From the NCBI RefSeq assembly GCF_001655675.1, contig NZ_LYRP01000005.1:62001-126000 (forward strand): a DNA stretch of 64,000 nt, read 5' to 3'. The position numbers and the translations under genes are program-made. The notes under the pieces were generated by a model. The model made no database searches. It was not told the DNA's origin and worked only from the letters and a program-made list of their open reading frames with translations. The stretch is from Mangrovibacter phragmitis (GTDB lineage Bacteria; Pseudomonadota; Gammaproteobacteria; Enterobacterales; Enterobacteriaceae). Positions 48,075-56,659 of the stretch are shown one piece after another; positions within the stretch are counted from its first letter, which is position 1; each line of letters begins with the position of its first letter.

Positions 48075-49315
48075 GGGCGCGCCTCCGCATCATAGATATC
48101 CCATGCAGCCTGCATCGCCGCACCTTGCGTGGTGCGAAAGCCCTGGCGGTTAAGCACGGCTTCCAGCGCCGCCAGCGTTTGCAGAACACAATCTTTACGG
48201 GCGTTATAGCCCATGGTGCCAATACGCCAGATTTTGCCCTGCAATGGGCCAAATGACGTGCCAATTTCAATATGGAAGTCTTCCAGTAGTGTTTTGCGCA
48301 CCGCTTCGCCATGAACATTTTCCGGAATAACCACGCCCATTACATTGTTCATTTTATTGGCAATATCACCAAATACTGACAAGCCCATGCCCTGAATGCC
48401 AGCCACCATGGCCCGGCCGTGTAACGCGTGGCGGGCAATAATATTGTCCATGCCTTCTTCCAGCATGATGCGTGCGCACTCGCGCGCGGCAAATAACATG
48501 CTGGTTGCTTCAGTGTGGTGGTTGAGGCGCTCTGGTCCCCAGTAATCCATGATCATGCCCAGATCAAAATAGTTGGACCAGATCATTTCATCGTCGCCAT
48601 CTTCATGAGATGCACTGCGTATCCCTTGCTCGATGCAACGCCGCTTGCTGATGACACTGGCCATTTCAGGGCTGAGCGTTACCGGAGAACTCCCGGAAGG
48701 CCCGCCCAGGCATTTTTGTAACCCCGCGGAAACGGCATCCAGGCCCCACTCATCTGCCTGCAATGGGTTCCCCCCCAGCGAAGCTGTGGCATCGGTGTAA
48801 AACAACACGCCATGGCGACGGCAAATCGCACCTAATTCTTCCAACGGCTGTAACATTGTGGTTGAGGTATCGCCCTGAACCGTCAGCAGCAGACGGGGTT
48901 TCACCTGCCGGATAGCATCTTCGATTTGATCCGGGGTAAATACCTCTCCCCAGGGAACTTCAATGGTATGCACTTCTGCATGGCATCGCCGGGCAATTTC
49001 ACACAACAAATGGCCAAAACGGCCAAAAACGGGCACCAGAACTTTATCGCCAGGACGAATTGCTGACACCAGCACGGCTTCAATACCGGCACGAGATGTG
49101 CCGTCCACCAGCATCGTCCACTGGTTTTGAGTGCGAAAGACACCTCGGTATAAAGCCATCACTTCATTCATGTATCCCGTCATCACCGGATCATACTGGC
49201 CGATCAGTTGGCTGGACATAGCACGTAAAACGCGAGGGTCAGCATTAATTGGACCCGGTCCCATCAATAACCGGTGAGGAGGATTGATTTGTGGATATAG
49301 CTGGGTGTCGGACAT
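48071..49315 (-). CDS. hpxJ: Ureidoglycine-glyoxylate aminotransferase HpxJ
   Basis: A 414-residue PLP enzyme of the alanine-glyoxylate aminotransferase group. It has LLMGPGPINADPRVL, DGTSRAGIEAVL, and the PLP-binding Lys in GLQKCLGGPSGSSP. In Klebsiella HpxJ transfers the amino group of ureidoglycine to an oxo acid. First gene of the leftward operon. The start GGAATC upstream is modest, but a sigma-54 promoter lies about 60 bases before it. Confidence 0.9.
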   Translation of the reverse strand: MSDTQLYPQINPPHRLLMGPGPINADPRVLRAMSSQLIGQYDPVMTGYMNEVMALYRGVFRTQNQWTMLVDGTSRAGIEAVLVSAIRPGDKVLVPVFGRFGHLLCEIARRCHAEVHTIEVPWGEVFTPDQIEDAIRQVKPRLLLTVQGDTSTTMLQPLEELGAICRRHGVLFYTDATASLGGNPLQADEWGLDAVSAGLQKCLGGPSGSSPVTLSPEMASVISKRRCIEQGIRSASHEDGDDEMIWSNYFDLGMIMDYWGPERLNHHTEATSMLFAARECARIMLEEGMDNIIARHALHGRAMVAGIQGMGLSVFGDIANKMNNVMGVVIPENVHGEAVRKTLLEDFHIEIGTSFGPLQGKIWRIGTMGYNARKDCVLQTLAALEAVLNRQGFRTTQGAAMQAAWDIYDAEARP

Positions 49316-49374
49316 GATGATTCCTTTGATATGGACAATTCTCAGTGAAACAAAAGATTCTTAATAAAAACTTC

Positions 49375-49390
49375 TGCAACTAATGTGCCA
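49375..49390 (-). promoter_or_regulatory. Sigma-54 promoter of hpxJ operon
   Basis: On the minus strand, TGGCACATTAGTTGCA fits the consensus TGGCAC-N5-TTGCW at every defined position, with GG and GC ten bases apart. Predicted transcription start about 49364, some 50 bases before the hpxJ ATG. Confidence 0.88.
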
Positions 49391-49488
49391 TAGCAAAACA
49401 AAAACAACCAGCGCCATAACTACAGGTAAAATATTTATTTTTTAGAAAAGTTACAGCAGGAACAATGAGAAAGAACGACCCAAAAACG

Positions 49489-49524
49489 AGCACTACCGTG
49501 GTGCAATGGCACCACGGTAGTGCA
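49489..49524. promoter_or_regulatory. Palindrome: hpxU terminator and tandem NtrC sites
   Basis: GCACTACCGTGGTGC and its complement enclose AATG (49490-49523), a 15-bp hairpin. On the minus strand it follows the hpxU stop by a few bases and is followed by CGTTTTT, so it is a terminator for hpxU. Read as DNA sites, each arm matches the NtrC consensus TGCACYANNNTGGTGCA: TGCACTACCGTGGTGCC misses only the last base, TGCACCACGGTAGTGCT misses two. They lie about 130-150 bases upstream of the hpxJ sigma-54 start, the usual enhancer distance. Confidence 0.75.
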
Positions 49525-49526
49525 AT

Positions 49527-50366
49527 TCAACGTTGTTCCAGTTCATCAAGAGAACCATACAGTTCCGCTATCTGATGGATACGTTGCCTGCCATCTGCCA
49601 GGCTGTGGTGTAACAGTGCATTTGCCAATAAATTTACCAGGCTCATTGCACTGCTGTAGCAATCAAATGCCGACACGCTGTCGAGTGGAGCTTCAAGATG
49701 CCAGCCACCAATGCCTTTCAGAGTACTGGCCTGCGGCTCACTGATGACCAGCAGCGGAATACCACGCTGCGCCAGGTCATTGAGTATTGGGCGGATAATG
49801 CGCGGGCGGCGGCGAAAGGCCACCATAACAACACAATCACTGGGGCTGATGTCTACCAACTCTTCAGACAAAGTTTGCCCGGGCTGAGGAAGTACATAGA
49901 CATTGCCACGGCTTTGCAGCAATTGCTGGCGCAGGTGCAGAGCGACAGGCCAACTGTTACGTAAGCCAACAATCAGAATACGTTTTGCGGCCGCCAAAGC
50001 AGAAATAATACTGCTGAATTGTGTAGCATCAAGGGTGTTGACCCAGTGCGTCAGGTTCGCCATTTCTTGTTTATAGTGACGTGCCAGCAGTGTGTTGCCC
50101 TGCACCGCATCACGGTTTTCTGTCAGGGGCATACCGCTTTGGCGCAATGTACGTAATTCATCACGCATGACTTTATAGCGGTCATACCCCAGGCGTTTAA
50201 ACAGCCTGCTGACTGTCGCTTTCGAAACCCCACTCAGCCTTGCCAGTTCAGCACTGTTATAGCTTATCAAGTCATCGAAGTGATCCATGATAAACCCGGC
50301 CACTCGCTGTTCTTGTGGGGAAAGCTGGGCATAGCTGGCCCTAAGACGCTCATCCAGTTGTTTCAT
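49527..50366 (-). CDS. hpxU: RpiR/MurR-family regulator HpxU
   Basis: A 279-residue regulator. N-terminal RpiR helix-turn-helix (YNSAELARLSGVSKATVSRLFKRLGY, residues about 37-62) and C-terminal SIS domain (ILIVGLRNSW, VVMVAFRRRP) for ligand sensing. ATG 50366 has AGGAGA upstream; the longer frame is not supported. Divergent from hpxW, matching the Klebsiella arrangement of hpxU with hpxWXYZ. Probably controls oxalurate/oxamate genes. Confidence 0.88.
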   Translation of the reverse strand: MKQLDERLRASYAQLSPQEQRVAGFIMDHFDDLISYNSAELARLSGVSKATVSRLFKRLGYDRYKVMRDELRTLRQSGMPLTENRDAVQGNTLLARHYKQEMANLTHWVNTLDATQFSSIISALAAAKRILIVGLRNSWPVALHLRQQLLQSRGNVYVLPQPGQTLSEELVDISPSDCVVMVAFRRRPRIIRPILNDLAQRGIPLLVISEPQASTLKGIGGWHLEAPLDSVSAFDCYSSAMSLVNLLANALLHHSLADGRQRIHQIAELYGSLDELEQR

Positions 50367-50427
50367 GGATTCTCCTGTAACTTTTGTTGCAACGGACTTG
50401 AGTATAATGAAACATTTCGCGTCATTC

Positions 50428-50443
50428 TGGAACGCCTCTTGCT
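50428..50443 (+). promoter_or_regulatory. Sigma-54-type promoter of hpxW
   Basis: TGGAACGCCTCTTGCT differs from TGGCAC-N5-TTGCW at one position (A for C) and keeps the GG-N10-GC spacing. Predicted start about 50454, 26 bases before the hpxW ATG. It lies in the hpxU-hpxW intergenic region, which also holds GAAACATTTC (50409-50418), a possible RpiR half-palindrome. Confidence 0.7.
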
Positions 50444-50479
50444 TATTATTAATGTACCCCTGAGCAAGAGACATAAACG

Positions 50480-52066
50480 ATGATACAAAGCAACATGGCC
50501 CCTTCAGGTATGGCAGTTACGCCACACCACCTGGCGAGTGAAACCGCCCTGTCCGTATTACGTCACGGTGGTGATGCAATTGAAGCCATGGTGGCTGCGG
50601 CTGCCACCATTGCCGTCACCTACCCGCATATGAATGGTATTGGTGGCGATGGTTTCTGGTTAATTGTTCCACCTGAAGGCGAACCAGTCGCCATCGACGC
50701 GAGTGGTGCGGCAGGCTCCCTGGCTTCAATGGAATTCTACGCCAATGAAACACATATTCCTCACCGTGGCCCTCGTGCTGCACTAACCGTGCCAGGTACT
50801 GTCAGTGGCTGGCAGGAAGCGCTGCAGATTTCACAGGAATTAGGTGGCGGGCAACTTCCTCTTTCCCGTTTACTGGCCGATGCCATTCGCTATGCGTCAG
50901 ACGGGATACCCGTCACGCAATCACAGGCGATTGCCACTCAGGGGAAATACCATGAGCTGGTAAACGTGCCGGGATTCGCGCAGACATTTCTTTCCCGCGG
51001 TGAAGTGCCAATTGCCGGTAGCCGTTTTTGTCAGCCACGCCTGGCGCAAACACTCACGCGTTTAACAACAGAAGGCCTGGAGAGTTTTTACCGCGGCCCC
51101 CTCGCCAGCCAGATGGCCCAGGAACTGGAAGAATTGGGCATCCCGGTTACATTGCAGGACCTGGCCGCACACCGTGCCCACCGCCGGTTACCATTACACC
51201 TGTCTCACCCACAAGGTGATGTCTATAACCTTGCGCCTCCGACTCAGGGGCTGGTTTCGCTGGCCATTCTGGGTATTACAGCCGGGATGGAAATGACACA
51301 GGCGAGCGAAGTACAAACGATTCATCGGATTGTTGAAGCCACGAAAAAAGCATTTGCTCTTCGGGATCAGTATATTACGGATCCTCGCCATGTTACCCGC
51401 CCGGTACAAAGTCTGCTTGATCCGGAAAATTTAGAAAATATGGCAGCTGAAATTGATGATAACCAGGCGGCTCCCTGGGGAACCGGTAAAGGCCCGGGAG
51501 ATACCGTATGGATGGGCGTTATTGATAATAACGGATTAGCGGTTTCTTTTATTCAGAGCATTTACCATGAATTTGGCAGCGGAGTGGTGCTGCCTCAAAG
51601 CGGTGTGCTGTGGCAAAACCGCGGGGCAGCATTCAGCCTGGATCCCCAACATATTCTGGCCTTATCGCCTGGCAAGCAACCTTTTCACACGCTCAACCCG
51701 GCGGCTGTGCGCCTGGCCGATGGCAGAGTAATGGTTTACGGCTCAATGGGAGGTGACGGGCAACCACAAACCCAGGCCGCACTGTTTACGCGCTATGTAC
51801 TGCAAGGTGTACCACTTCAACAAGCCGTTTCCGCTCCCCGCTGGCTGCTGGGCCGCACCTGGGGGCAATCTTCCGACAGCCTGAAACTGGAGAACCGCTT
51901 CAGCCCACGAACATTTGAAGCCTTACGCGCCATGGGCCACGAAGTGGAAGCGCTGGATGACTTCAGCGAGGCCGTTGGCCATGCCGGAGCAATTGTGCGC
52001 CATACCAACGGTATGCTGGAAGGTGCTTACGACCCACGCAGCAATGGCAGTGCCGCCGGATTTTAA
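50480..52066 (+). CDS. hpxW: Oxamate amidohydrolase HpxW (gamma-glutamyltransferase fold)
   Basis: A 528-residue Ntn-hydrolase of the gamma-glutamyltransferase superfamily. Klebsiella HpxW hydrolyses oxamate to oxalate and ammonia after autoprocessing. The expected nucleophile is Thr342 in GPGDTVWMGVID, which would become the first residue of the small subunit. HMNGIGGDGFW, PGTVSGWQEAL and GSMGGDGQPQ are family motifs. No signal peptide, unlike periplasmic GGT. First gene of hpxWXYZ. Confidence 0.92.
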   Translation: MIQSNMAPSGMAVTPHHLASETALSVLRHGGDAIEAMVAAAATIAVTYPHMNGIGGDGFWLIVPPEGEPVAIDASGAAGSLASMEFYANETHIPHRGPRAALTVPGTVSGWQEALQISQELGGGQLPLSRLLADAIRYASDGIPVTQSQAIATQGKYHELVNVPGFAQTFLSRGEVPIAGSRFCQPRLAQTLTRLTTEGLESFYRGPLASQMAQELEELGIPVTLQDLAAHRAHRRLPLHLSHPQGDVYNLAPPTQGLVSLAILGITAGMEMTQASEVQTIHRIVEATKKAFALRDQYITDPRHVTRPVQSLLDPENLENMAAEIDDNQAAPWGTGKGPGDTVWMGVIDNNGLAVSFIQSIYHEFGSGVVLPQSGVLWQNRGAAFSLDPQHILALSPGKQPFHTLNPAAVRLADGRVMVYGSMGGDGQPQTQAALFTRYVLQGVPLQQAVSAPRWLLGRTWGQSSDSLKLENRFSPRTFEALRAMGHEVEALDDFSEAVGHAGAIVRHTNGMLEGAYDPRSNGSAAGF

Positions 52067-52075
52067 GGAGAGAAC

Positions 52076-52264
52076 ATGCAAACAACCGATTTTGACTGGC
52101 CTGGCTATATTACGTTAATGGCCCAAATACTGGATATGCCGCTGGATGATGCACGCCGGGCAGAGCTGGAAGTACAGTTGCGCCGTATTAATGAGATGGC
52201 ACAACCATTAATGGACTTTAAGCTGGACCAGCGCCAGGAAGTCGCAGGGGTATATCAGTTATGA
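52076..52264 (+). CDS. hpxX: HpxX, AtzG-like small subunit (DUF4089)
   Basis: A 62-residue helical protein of the DUF4089 type (YITLMAQILDMPLDDARR, VQLRRINEMAQPLMDF). AtzG, a member of this family, is the GatC-like partner that the AtzE amidase needs. GGAGAG lies just upstream of ATG 52076 and the stop overlaps hpxY by four bases (ATGA), consistent with an obligate HpxX-HpxY complex. Confidence 0.88.
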   Translation: MQTTDFDWPGYITLMAQILDMPLDDARRAELEVQLRRINEMAQPLMDFKLDQRQEVAGVYQL

Positions 52265-53649
52265 GTTTGCGGATAAGTGATATTCAACAAGGCCTGCGCG
52301 AGAAATCATTTTCTGCCACTGAGCTGGCAACACAGGCACTTGCAGACATTGAACGCATGAATCCGGCTATCAACGCGTTTACCCATGTTACCCAGCAGCG
52401 CATGCTGGATGAAGCCGCACATACAGACCAGTGCATTGCCCGTAATGAGGAACTCCCCCCACTTGCGGGTGTTCCCTATGCTGTTAAAAATTTATTTGAT
52501 ATTAGCGGGATAACCACTCTGGCCGGTGCCCGATTATTTCGCGATAACCCACCAGCCAGCCATGATGCTTTCGCCATCAGGCAATTACAGCACGCAGGGG
52601 CGTCCCTGGCAGGGGCACTCAATATGGATGCTTATGCCTACGGCTTTACTACCGAGAACACACACTATGGGGCAACCCATAATCCCCATGATCTTAGCCG
52701 GGTCGCCGGAGGGTCTTCTGGTGGTTCTGCCGCTGCAGTTGCCGCCGGGCTGGTGAATTTCTCGTTGGGCACTGACACCAACGGGTCAATTCGTGTGCCT
52801 TCCTCGTTGTGTGGCATTTTTGGCCTGAAACCGACCTTCGGCCGTCTTTCCCGCAGTGGTAGCCAGCCTTTTGTCGCGAGCCTTGATCATATTGGCCCTA
52901 TGGCGCGCCATGTGGAAGATCTGGCCCTGGTTTATGATGTGCTTCAGGGTGATGATCCTCATGATCACTTTCAGGCGCGCCGCGCCCCGGCATTAATCGG
53001 GCAAGATTTGACGCCGGAACGGCCTTTACGTTGCGTTGTTCTGGGCGATTATTTTGACACCTGGTGCGATAACGATGCCAGAGATGCCGTCAACCGGGTT
53101 GCCAGAGGATTACAGGCAGCAGAGAGCATTACACTGCCGCAGGCCGAAATGGCACGTTCAGCCGCTTTCCTGCTCTCTGCTGCAGAAGGTGGCAACCACT
53201 ATTTACCTTTGCTGCGCACAAAGCCGGAAGAATTTGAACCAAATTCCAGAGATCGTCTGCTTGCGGGTGCGATGACGCCTTCAGCCTGGTATACCCAGGC
53301 ACAACGCTTCCGGGCCTGGTTCCGCGATATAACACTCCCGTTGTTTAATAACTTTGATATTCTGATCGCCCCGGCGACCCCTTGCTGCGCTACGGAGATT
53401 GGCCAGCAGACCATGCGCATCAACCAGTGTGATTTGCCAGTCAAAGCCAGTATGGGTATGTTGACCCAACCGATTTCATTTTTGGGCCTGCCTGTTGTCA
53501 CCGTTCCTCTCATCACAACAGGAGGTTTGCCCATTGGTGTACAACTGATTGGTGCCCCGTGGCAGGAGAAACGCTGCCTGCAGGCTGCTCAGTCACTTGT
53601 TTTACAGAATATTTGCCAGGCAGCGCCGGTACAGGATTGTGTTCCATGA
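52261..53649 (+). CDS. hpxY: HpxY, AtzE-family amidase
   Basis: A 462-residue amidase-signature enzyme. The Ser-cisSer-Lys triad is visible: Lys in YAVKNLFDISG, then Ser in RVAGGSSGGSAAAVAAG and LGTDTNGSIRVPSSLCG. It resembles AtzE (1-carboxybiuret hydrolase). In this operon the natural substrate should be oxalurate or a related carbamoyl compound; this is inferred from context. Translationally coupled to hpxX and hpxZ by ATGA overlaps. Confidence 0.9.
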   Translation: MSLRISDIQQGLREKSFSATELATQALADIERMNPAINAFTHVTQQRMLDEAAHTDQCIARNEELPPLAGVPYAVKNLFDISGITTLAGARLFRDNPPASHDAFAIRQLQHAGASLAGALNMDAYAYGFTTENTHYGATHNPHDLSRVAGGSSGGSAAAVAAGLVNFSLGTDTNGSIRVPSSLCGIFGLKPTFGRLSRSGSQPFVASLDHIGPMARHVEDLALVYDVLQGDDPHDHFQARRAPALIGQDLTPERPLRCVVLGDYFDTWCDNDARDAVNRVARGLQAAESITLPQAEMARSAAFLLSAAEGGNHYLPLLRTKPEEFEPNSRDRLLAGAMTPSAWYTQAQRFRAWFRDITLPLFNNFDILIAPATPCCATEIGQQTMRINQCDLPVKASMGMLTQPISFLGLPVVTVPLITTGGLPIGVQLIGAPWQEKRCLQAAQSLVLQNICQAAPVQDCVP

Positions 53650-54029
53650 ACAGAGATAATATCGACAGACAGGCTATTTTAAACGAAGTCACCGCCGCGT
53701 TTTATCGTTATGAGCAAGCGTTGATCAGTAATGATGTCGACGTGCTGGATGAGCTCTTTTGGGAGGATGCGCGCACTGTGCGTTATGGCGCAACAGAAAA
53801 TCTCTATGGTATCGCAGAGATCCGGGCCTTTCGCCAGGCCCGTTCCCCCAAAGGGCTGGATCGCACACTGCGTAATACCACTATCACTACGTTTGGTGAA
53901 GATATGGCAGTGACCTGCACCGAGTTCACCCGTGAAGGTAGTGAGAGTATTGGCCGCCAGATGCAAACCTGGGTGAAGTTCGCGTTTGGCTGGCGGATTG
54001 TTGCCGCCCATGTCAGTAAAATGGGCTGA
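53646..54029 (+). CDS. hpxZ: HpxZ, DUF3225/SnoaL-like protein
   Basis: A 127-residue cytoplasmic protein of the NTF2/SnoaL-like fold (FYRYEQALISNDVDVLDELFW, GATENLYGIAEIRAFR, RQMQTWVKFAFGWRIVAAHVS). ATG 53646 overlaps the hpxY stop. Named for oxalurate catabolism in Klebsiella; its reaction is unknown. AtzH-like members of this fold accompany AtzE-type amidases, so a role in the same reaction sequence is likely. Confidence 0.88.
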   Translation: MNRDNIDRQAILNEVTAAFYRYEQALISNDVDVLDELFWEDARTVRYGATENLYGIAEIRAFRQARSPKGLDRTLRNTTITTFGEDMAVTCTEFTREGSESIGRQMQTWVKFAFGWRIVAAHVSKMG

Positions 54030-54040
54030 GGTGTTTATTG

Positions 54041-54065
54041 CGGGATGGCCGGTGGAGCCATCCCG
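54041..54065. terminator. Hairpin between hpxZ and hpxB
   Basis: CGGGATGGC pairs with GCCATCCCG around a seven-base loop, between two convergent genes (stops 54029 and 54072). Weak T content, but probably ends both operons. Confidence 0.7.
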
Positions 54066-54071
54066 TTGCAT

Positions 54072-55028
54072 TTACTTTTGCCACGGATGCGTTTTTATCC
54101 AGTGGTCAGCAATATCCTGCCTGCGGCATACCCAGACGTCGTCGAAGCCCTGGATATAATCCAGGAAACGTTGCAGTGCCCGGAAGCGGCCAGGGCGGCC
54201 TAATAACCGGCAATGCATACCCACTGACATCATCTTCGGCGCCTGTGCGCCTTCTTCATATAACACGTCGAAGCTGTCTTTAAGGTAAGTATAGAACTGC
54301 TCCGCTGTATTAAACCCTTGTGCGGTGGCGAAGCGCATGTCGTTCGCATCCAGCGTATAAGGCACTATCAGATGAGGTTTTACCGTGCCATCCTGGCAAG
54401 TTACTTCACTCCAGAAAGGTAAATCGTCGCCATAATAATCACTGTCATACTGAAAACACCCTTGTTCAACCACCAGCCGTCGTGTGTTTGGGCTGTCGCG
54501 CCCGGTATACCAACCCGATGGTTTCTTACCAAACAAGTTTTCCAGGGTTTCAATTGCCTGCAGCATATGCTGGCGTTCTGTTTGTTCATCAATATTTTGA
54601 TAATGAAGCCAGCGCCAGCCATGGCTGACCACATCATAGTCTGCGTTTTTGATTGCCTGGACGACTTCCGGATTACGCGCCAGCGCCATCGCCACACCAA
54701 AAATAGTCATGGTCAGCCCGCGACGTTGAAATTCGTTGTGGATACGCCAGAAACCAGCTCGCGAACCATACTCATAGAGCGAATCCATCGACATATGCCG
54801 GTCCGGATAGCTGGCCGCACCAATGATATCTGACAGAAACTGCTCTGAACCAGAGTCACCATGTAATACGTTGTTTTCACTACCCTCTTCATAATTCAGG
54901 ACAAACTGAATCGCCAGGCGGGCACCACCAGGCCAGTGCGGATGAGGCGGTTTCCCTGCATAACCGAGCATGTCGCGCGGGTAGTTTTGTGTAAAAGGCC
55001 AGGGGTTATTTTCTTGTTCTGATTGCAT
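54072..55028 (-). CDS. hpxB: PuuE-type allantoinase HpxB
   Basis: A 318-residue metal-independent allantoinase of the polysaccharide-deacetylase superfamily. It opens allantoin to allantoate. It has NYPRDMLGYAGKPPHP, FVLNYEEGSEN, SHGWRWLHYQ and SVGMHCRLLGRPGR. It is not related to the zinc-dependent AllB. Last gene of the hpxSAB unit, 17 bases behind hpxA. Confidence 0.93.
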   Translation of the reverse strand: MQSEQENNPWPFTQNYPRDMLGYAGKPPHPHWPGGARLAIQFVLNYEEGSENNVLHGDSGSEQFLSDIIGAASYPDRHMSMDSLYEYGSRAGFWRIHNEFQRRGLTMTIFGVAMALARNPEVVQAIKNADYDVVSHGWRWLHYQNIDEQTERQHMLQAIETLENLFGKKPSGWYTGRDSPNTRRLVVEQGCFQYDSDYYGDDLPFWSEVTCQDGTVKPHLIVPYTLDANDMRFATAQGFNTAEQFYTYLKDSFDVLYEEGAQAPKMMSVGMHCRLLGRPGRFRALQRFLDYIQGFDDVWVCRRQDIADHWIKTHPWQK

Positions 55029-55045
55029 GCCTTACTTTCCTCTTT

Positions 55046-55798
55046 TTACATCACAGATGGATCATTGAAGATTGCATACGGGCCAGTTAGTGGTTTGGGA
55101 TTGGGTTTTGCCAAATCCCCATGCTTGCTGGTGCCCAGCCCCAGGCCAAGCAGGGCTTCCACCATTTTGACCGCAGCACTCACGCCATCAATGACCGGAA
55201 TACTCAGTTCATGGCTCAGCTCTCGCGCCAGGTTTGCCATTCCGCCACAACCCAGCACAATCGCGCCACAATTATCCTGCGCTTTGGCCTGTATACAACG
55301 CTCCCGAACCTTTTGTTGAGCAAAACCCGTGCCATCCTCTAAAGACAACACAGGTAAATCAATAGCATGAACCGCCTGACAGTGGTGTTCGAAACCATAC
55401 TGGCGTAATAAATGACGGGCGATAATCACAGTACGAGGCAGTGTAGTGACAATGGAAAAACGTGTCGCAACCAGTGTTGCCATATGCATAGCCGCTTCCG
55501 CTATGCCGACCACCGGGCCGGTTGCCAGTTCACGTGCAGCCAGTAACCCCGGGTCACCAAAACAGGCAATAATATGCCCGTCAACCCCTGCGCGCTCTCC
55601 CAGAGTAACCTGCTCCAGTACTCCCATCGCCCCAATAGCTTCATCAAAGTGGCCTTCAATAGACGGCACACCATGAGAAGGGCAAACGGACAAAATTTCA
55701 GTCCCCGTACTGGCAACCATACGGGCTGCCTCGCCAATAGTCTGTGTCATAGCCAGGCTGGTATTAGGGTTGATAACCTGAATACGAAATGTGGTCAT
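55046..55798 (-). CDS. hpxA: Allantoin racemase HpxA (Asp/Glu/hydantoin racemase family)
   Basis: A 250-residue racemase. Paired catalytic Cys are in IIACFGDPGL and IVLGCGGMANL; the start RIQVINPNTSLAMT is typical. It interconverts R- and S-allantoin so that both can be used by the allantoinase. The C-terminal 25 residues are Pro/Asn-rich. Its start overlaps hpxS by four bases. Confidence 0.92.
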   Translation of the reverse strand: MTTFRIQVINPNTSLAMTQTIGEAARMVASTGTEILSVCPSHGVPSIEGHFDEAIGAMGVLEQVTLGERAGVDGHIIACFGDPGLLAARELATGPVVGIAEAAMHMATLVATRFSIVTTLPRTVIIARHLLRQYGFEHHCQAVHAIDLPVLSLEDGTGFAQQKVRERCIQAKAQDNCGAIVLGCGGMANLARELSHELSIPVIDGVSAAVKMVEALLGLGLGTSKHGDLAKPNPKPLTGPYAIFNDPSVM

Positions 55799-56514
55799 CT
55801 GTTTGCCCCTTGTATACCGAATAACCGCGTGAAATCAGGCACCGTTTCACCACTTCGTTCAAAATGCAGGCTCTGGAGGATGTCTTCAAAGTGCTGTTGC
55901 ATACACAATACCAGCCTGTCTGTGTCCTTTTGGCGTAACGCGTTAATCAACACACCATGGTCATCGCACCGGCACCCCTGCTGCCATGGTGCGCCCCAGG
56001 CGGCAATCACTAATGAGGAACGCCGGGTCAGGCGCGTCAGCGTCTCAACCATCACGGCATTGCCAGAAATAGCATGGAGTTGAATATGGAAATCCGCAGA
56101 GTAACGAATTGCTGCCGCGCCATCATGTTCGCGATGAGCCAGTTCTTCACGCTGAGTAATGTTTTCCAACGCAGCAATATGGGGAGGCTGAATATGTGAC
56201 ACGACATCGGGTAAATTGGCACATTCGAGTAACGCGCGGGTGCGAAAAATTTGTTTTGATTCTTCTACGCCCGGGCTTGCCACAAACGCACCACGCCGGG
56301 GCGTCATCGTCACCATTTGCACTGTTGCAAGGCGAGTCAGCACCTTTCTGATCCCTGTTCGGCTCACACCAAAGGCTTCAGCCAGCGCTTCCTCAGGAAG
56401 CTTACATCCAGGGGGAAGTTGATGTTCAACGATTGCCTGCATTAATGATTGCCATATTTCTGCTTCTTTATCTTGTTGCTCTTGCTGGGGTTGCCCCACA
56501 TCCTGCTGCCTCAT
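55795..56514 (-). CDS. hpxS: GntR-family (FCD) regulator HpxS
   Basis: A 239-residue regulator with a GntR winged helix (LPPGCKLPEEALAEAFGVSRTGIRKVLTRL, about 33-62) and an FCD ligand domain (FHIQLHAISGNAVMVETLTRL). In Klebsiella HpxS controls hpxSAB and the divergent hpxC in response to allantoin. A palindromic operator lies in the intergenic region. First gene of hpxSAB. Confidence 0.9.
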   Translation of the reverse strand: MRQQDVGQPQQEQQDKEAEIWQSLMQAIVEHQLPPGCKLPEEALAEAFGVSRTGIRKVLTRLATVQMVTMTPRRGAFVASPGVEESKQIFRTRALLECANLPDVVSHIQPPHIAALENITQREELAHREHDGAAAIRYSADFHIQLHAISGNAVMVETLTRLTRRSSLVIAAWGAPWQQGCRCDDHGVLINALRQKDTDRLVLCMQQHFEDILQSLHFERSGETVPDFTRLFGIQGANR

Positions 56515-56525
56515 TCATTACTCCC

Positions 56526-56578
56526 GTACACAATGCATTTCCTATCTTGTATACAATATATATAAAATAAGTACACAA
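56526..56578. promoter_or_regulatory. Candidate HpxS operator(s)
   Basis: TTGTATACAA (56547-56556) is a perfect 10-bp palindrome fitting the GntR-type TNGTNNACNA. GTACACAA occurs on both sides at 56526-56533 and 56571-56578, 45 bases apart. The block lies directly before hpxS in the divergent hpxS-hpxC region. Confidence 0.6.
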
Positions 56579-56590
56579 AAAATATGAACC

Positions 56591-56606
56591 TGGCCTGGTT
56601 CCTGCA
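56591..56606 (+). promoter_or_regulatory. Possible sigma-54 promoter of hpxC
   Basis: TGGCCTGGTTCCTGCA keeps TGGC, TGCA and the GG-N10-GC spacing but misses three consensus bases. Predicted start about 56617, some 40 bases before hpxC. Weaker than the hpxJ and hpxW sites. Confidence 0.45.
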
Positions 56607-56659
56607 ATGGTTATCGCATACACCATCATCACCTGCTATCAAGTAAAGGAGCAGAATCC

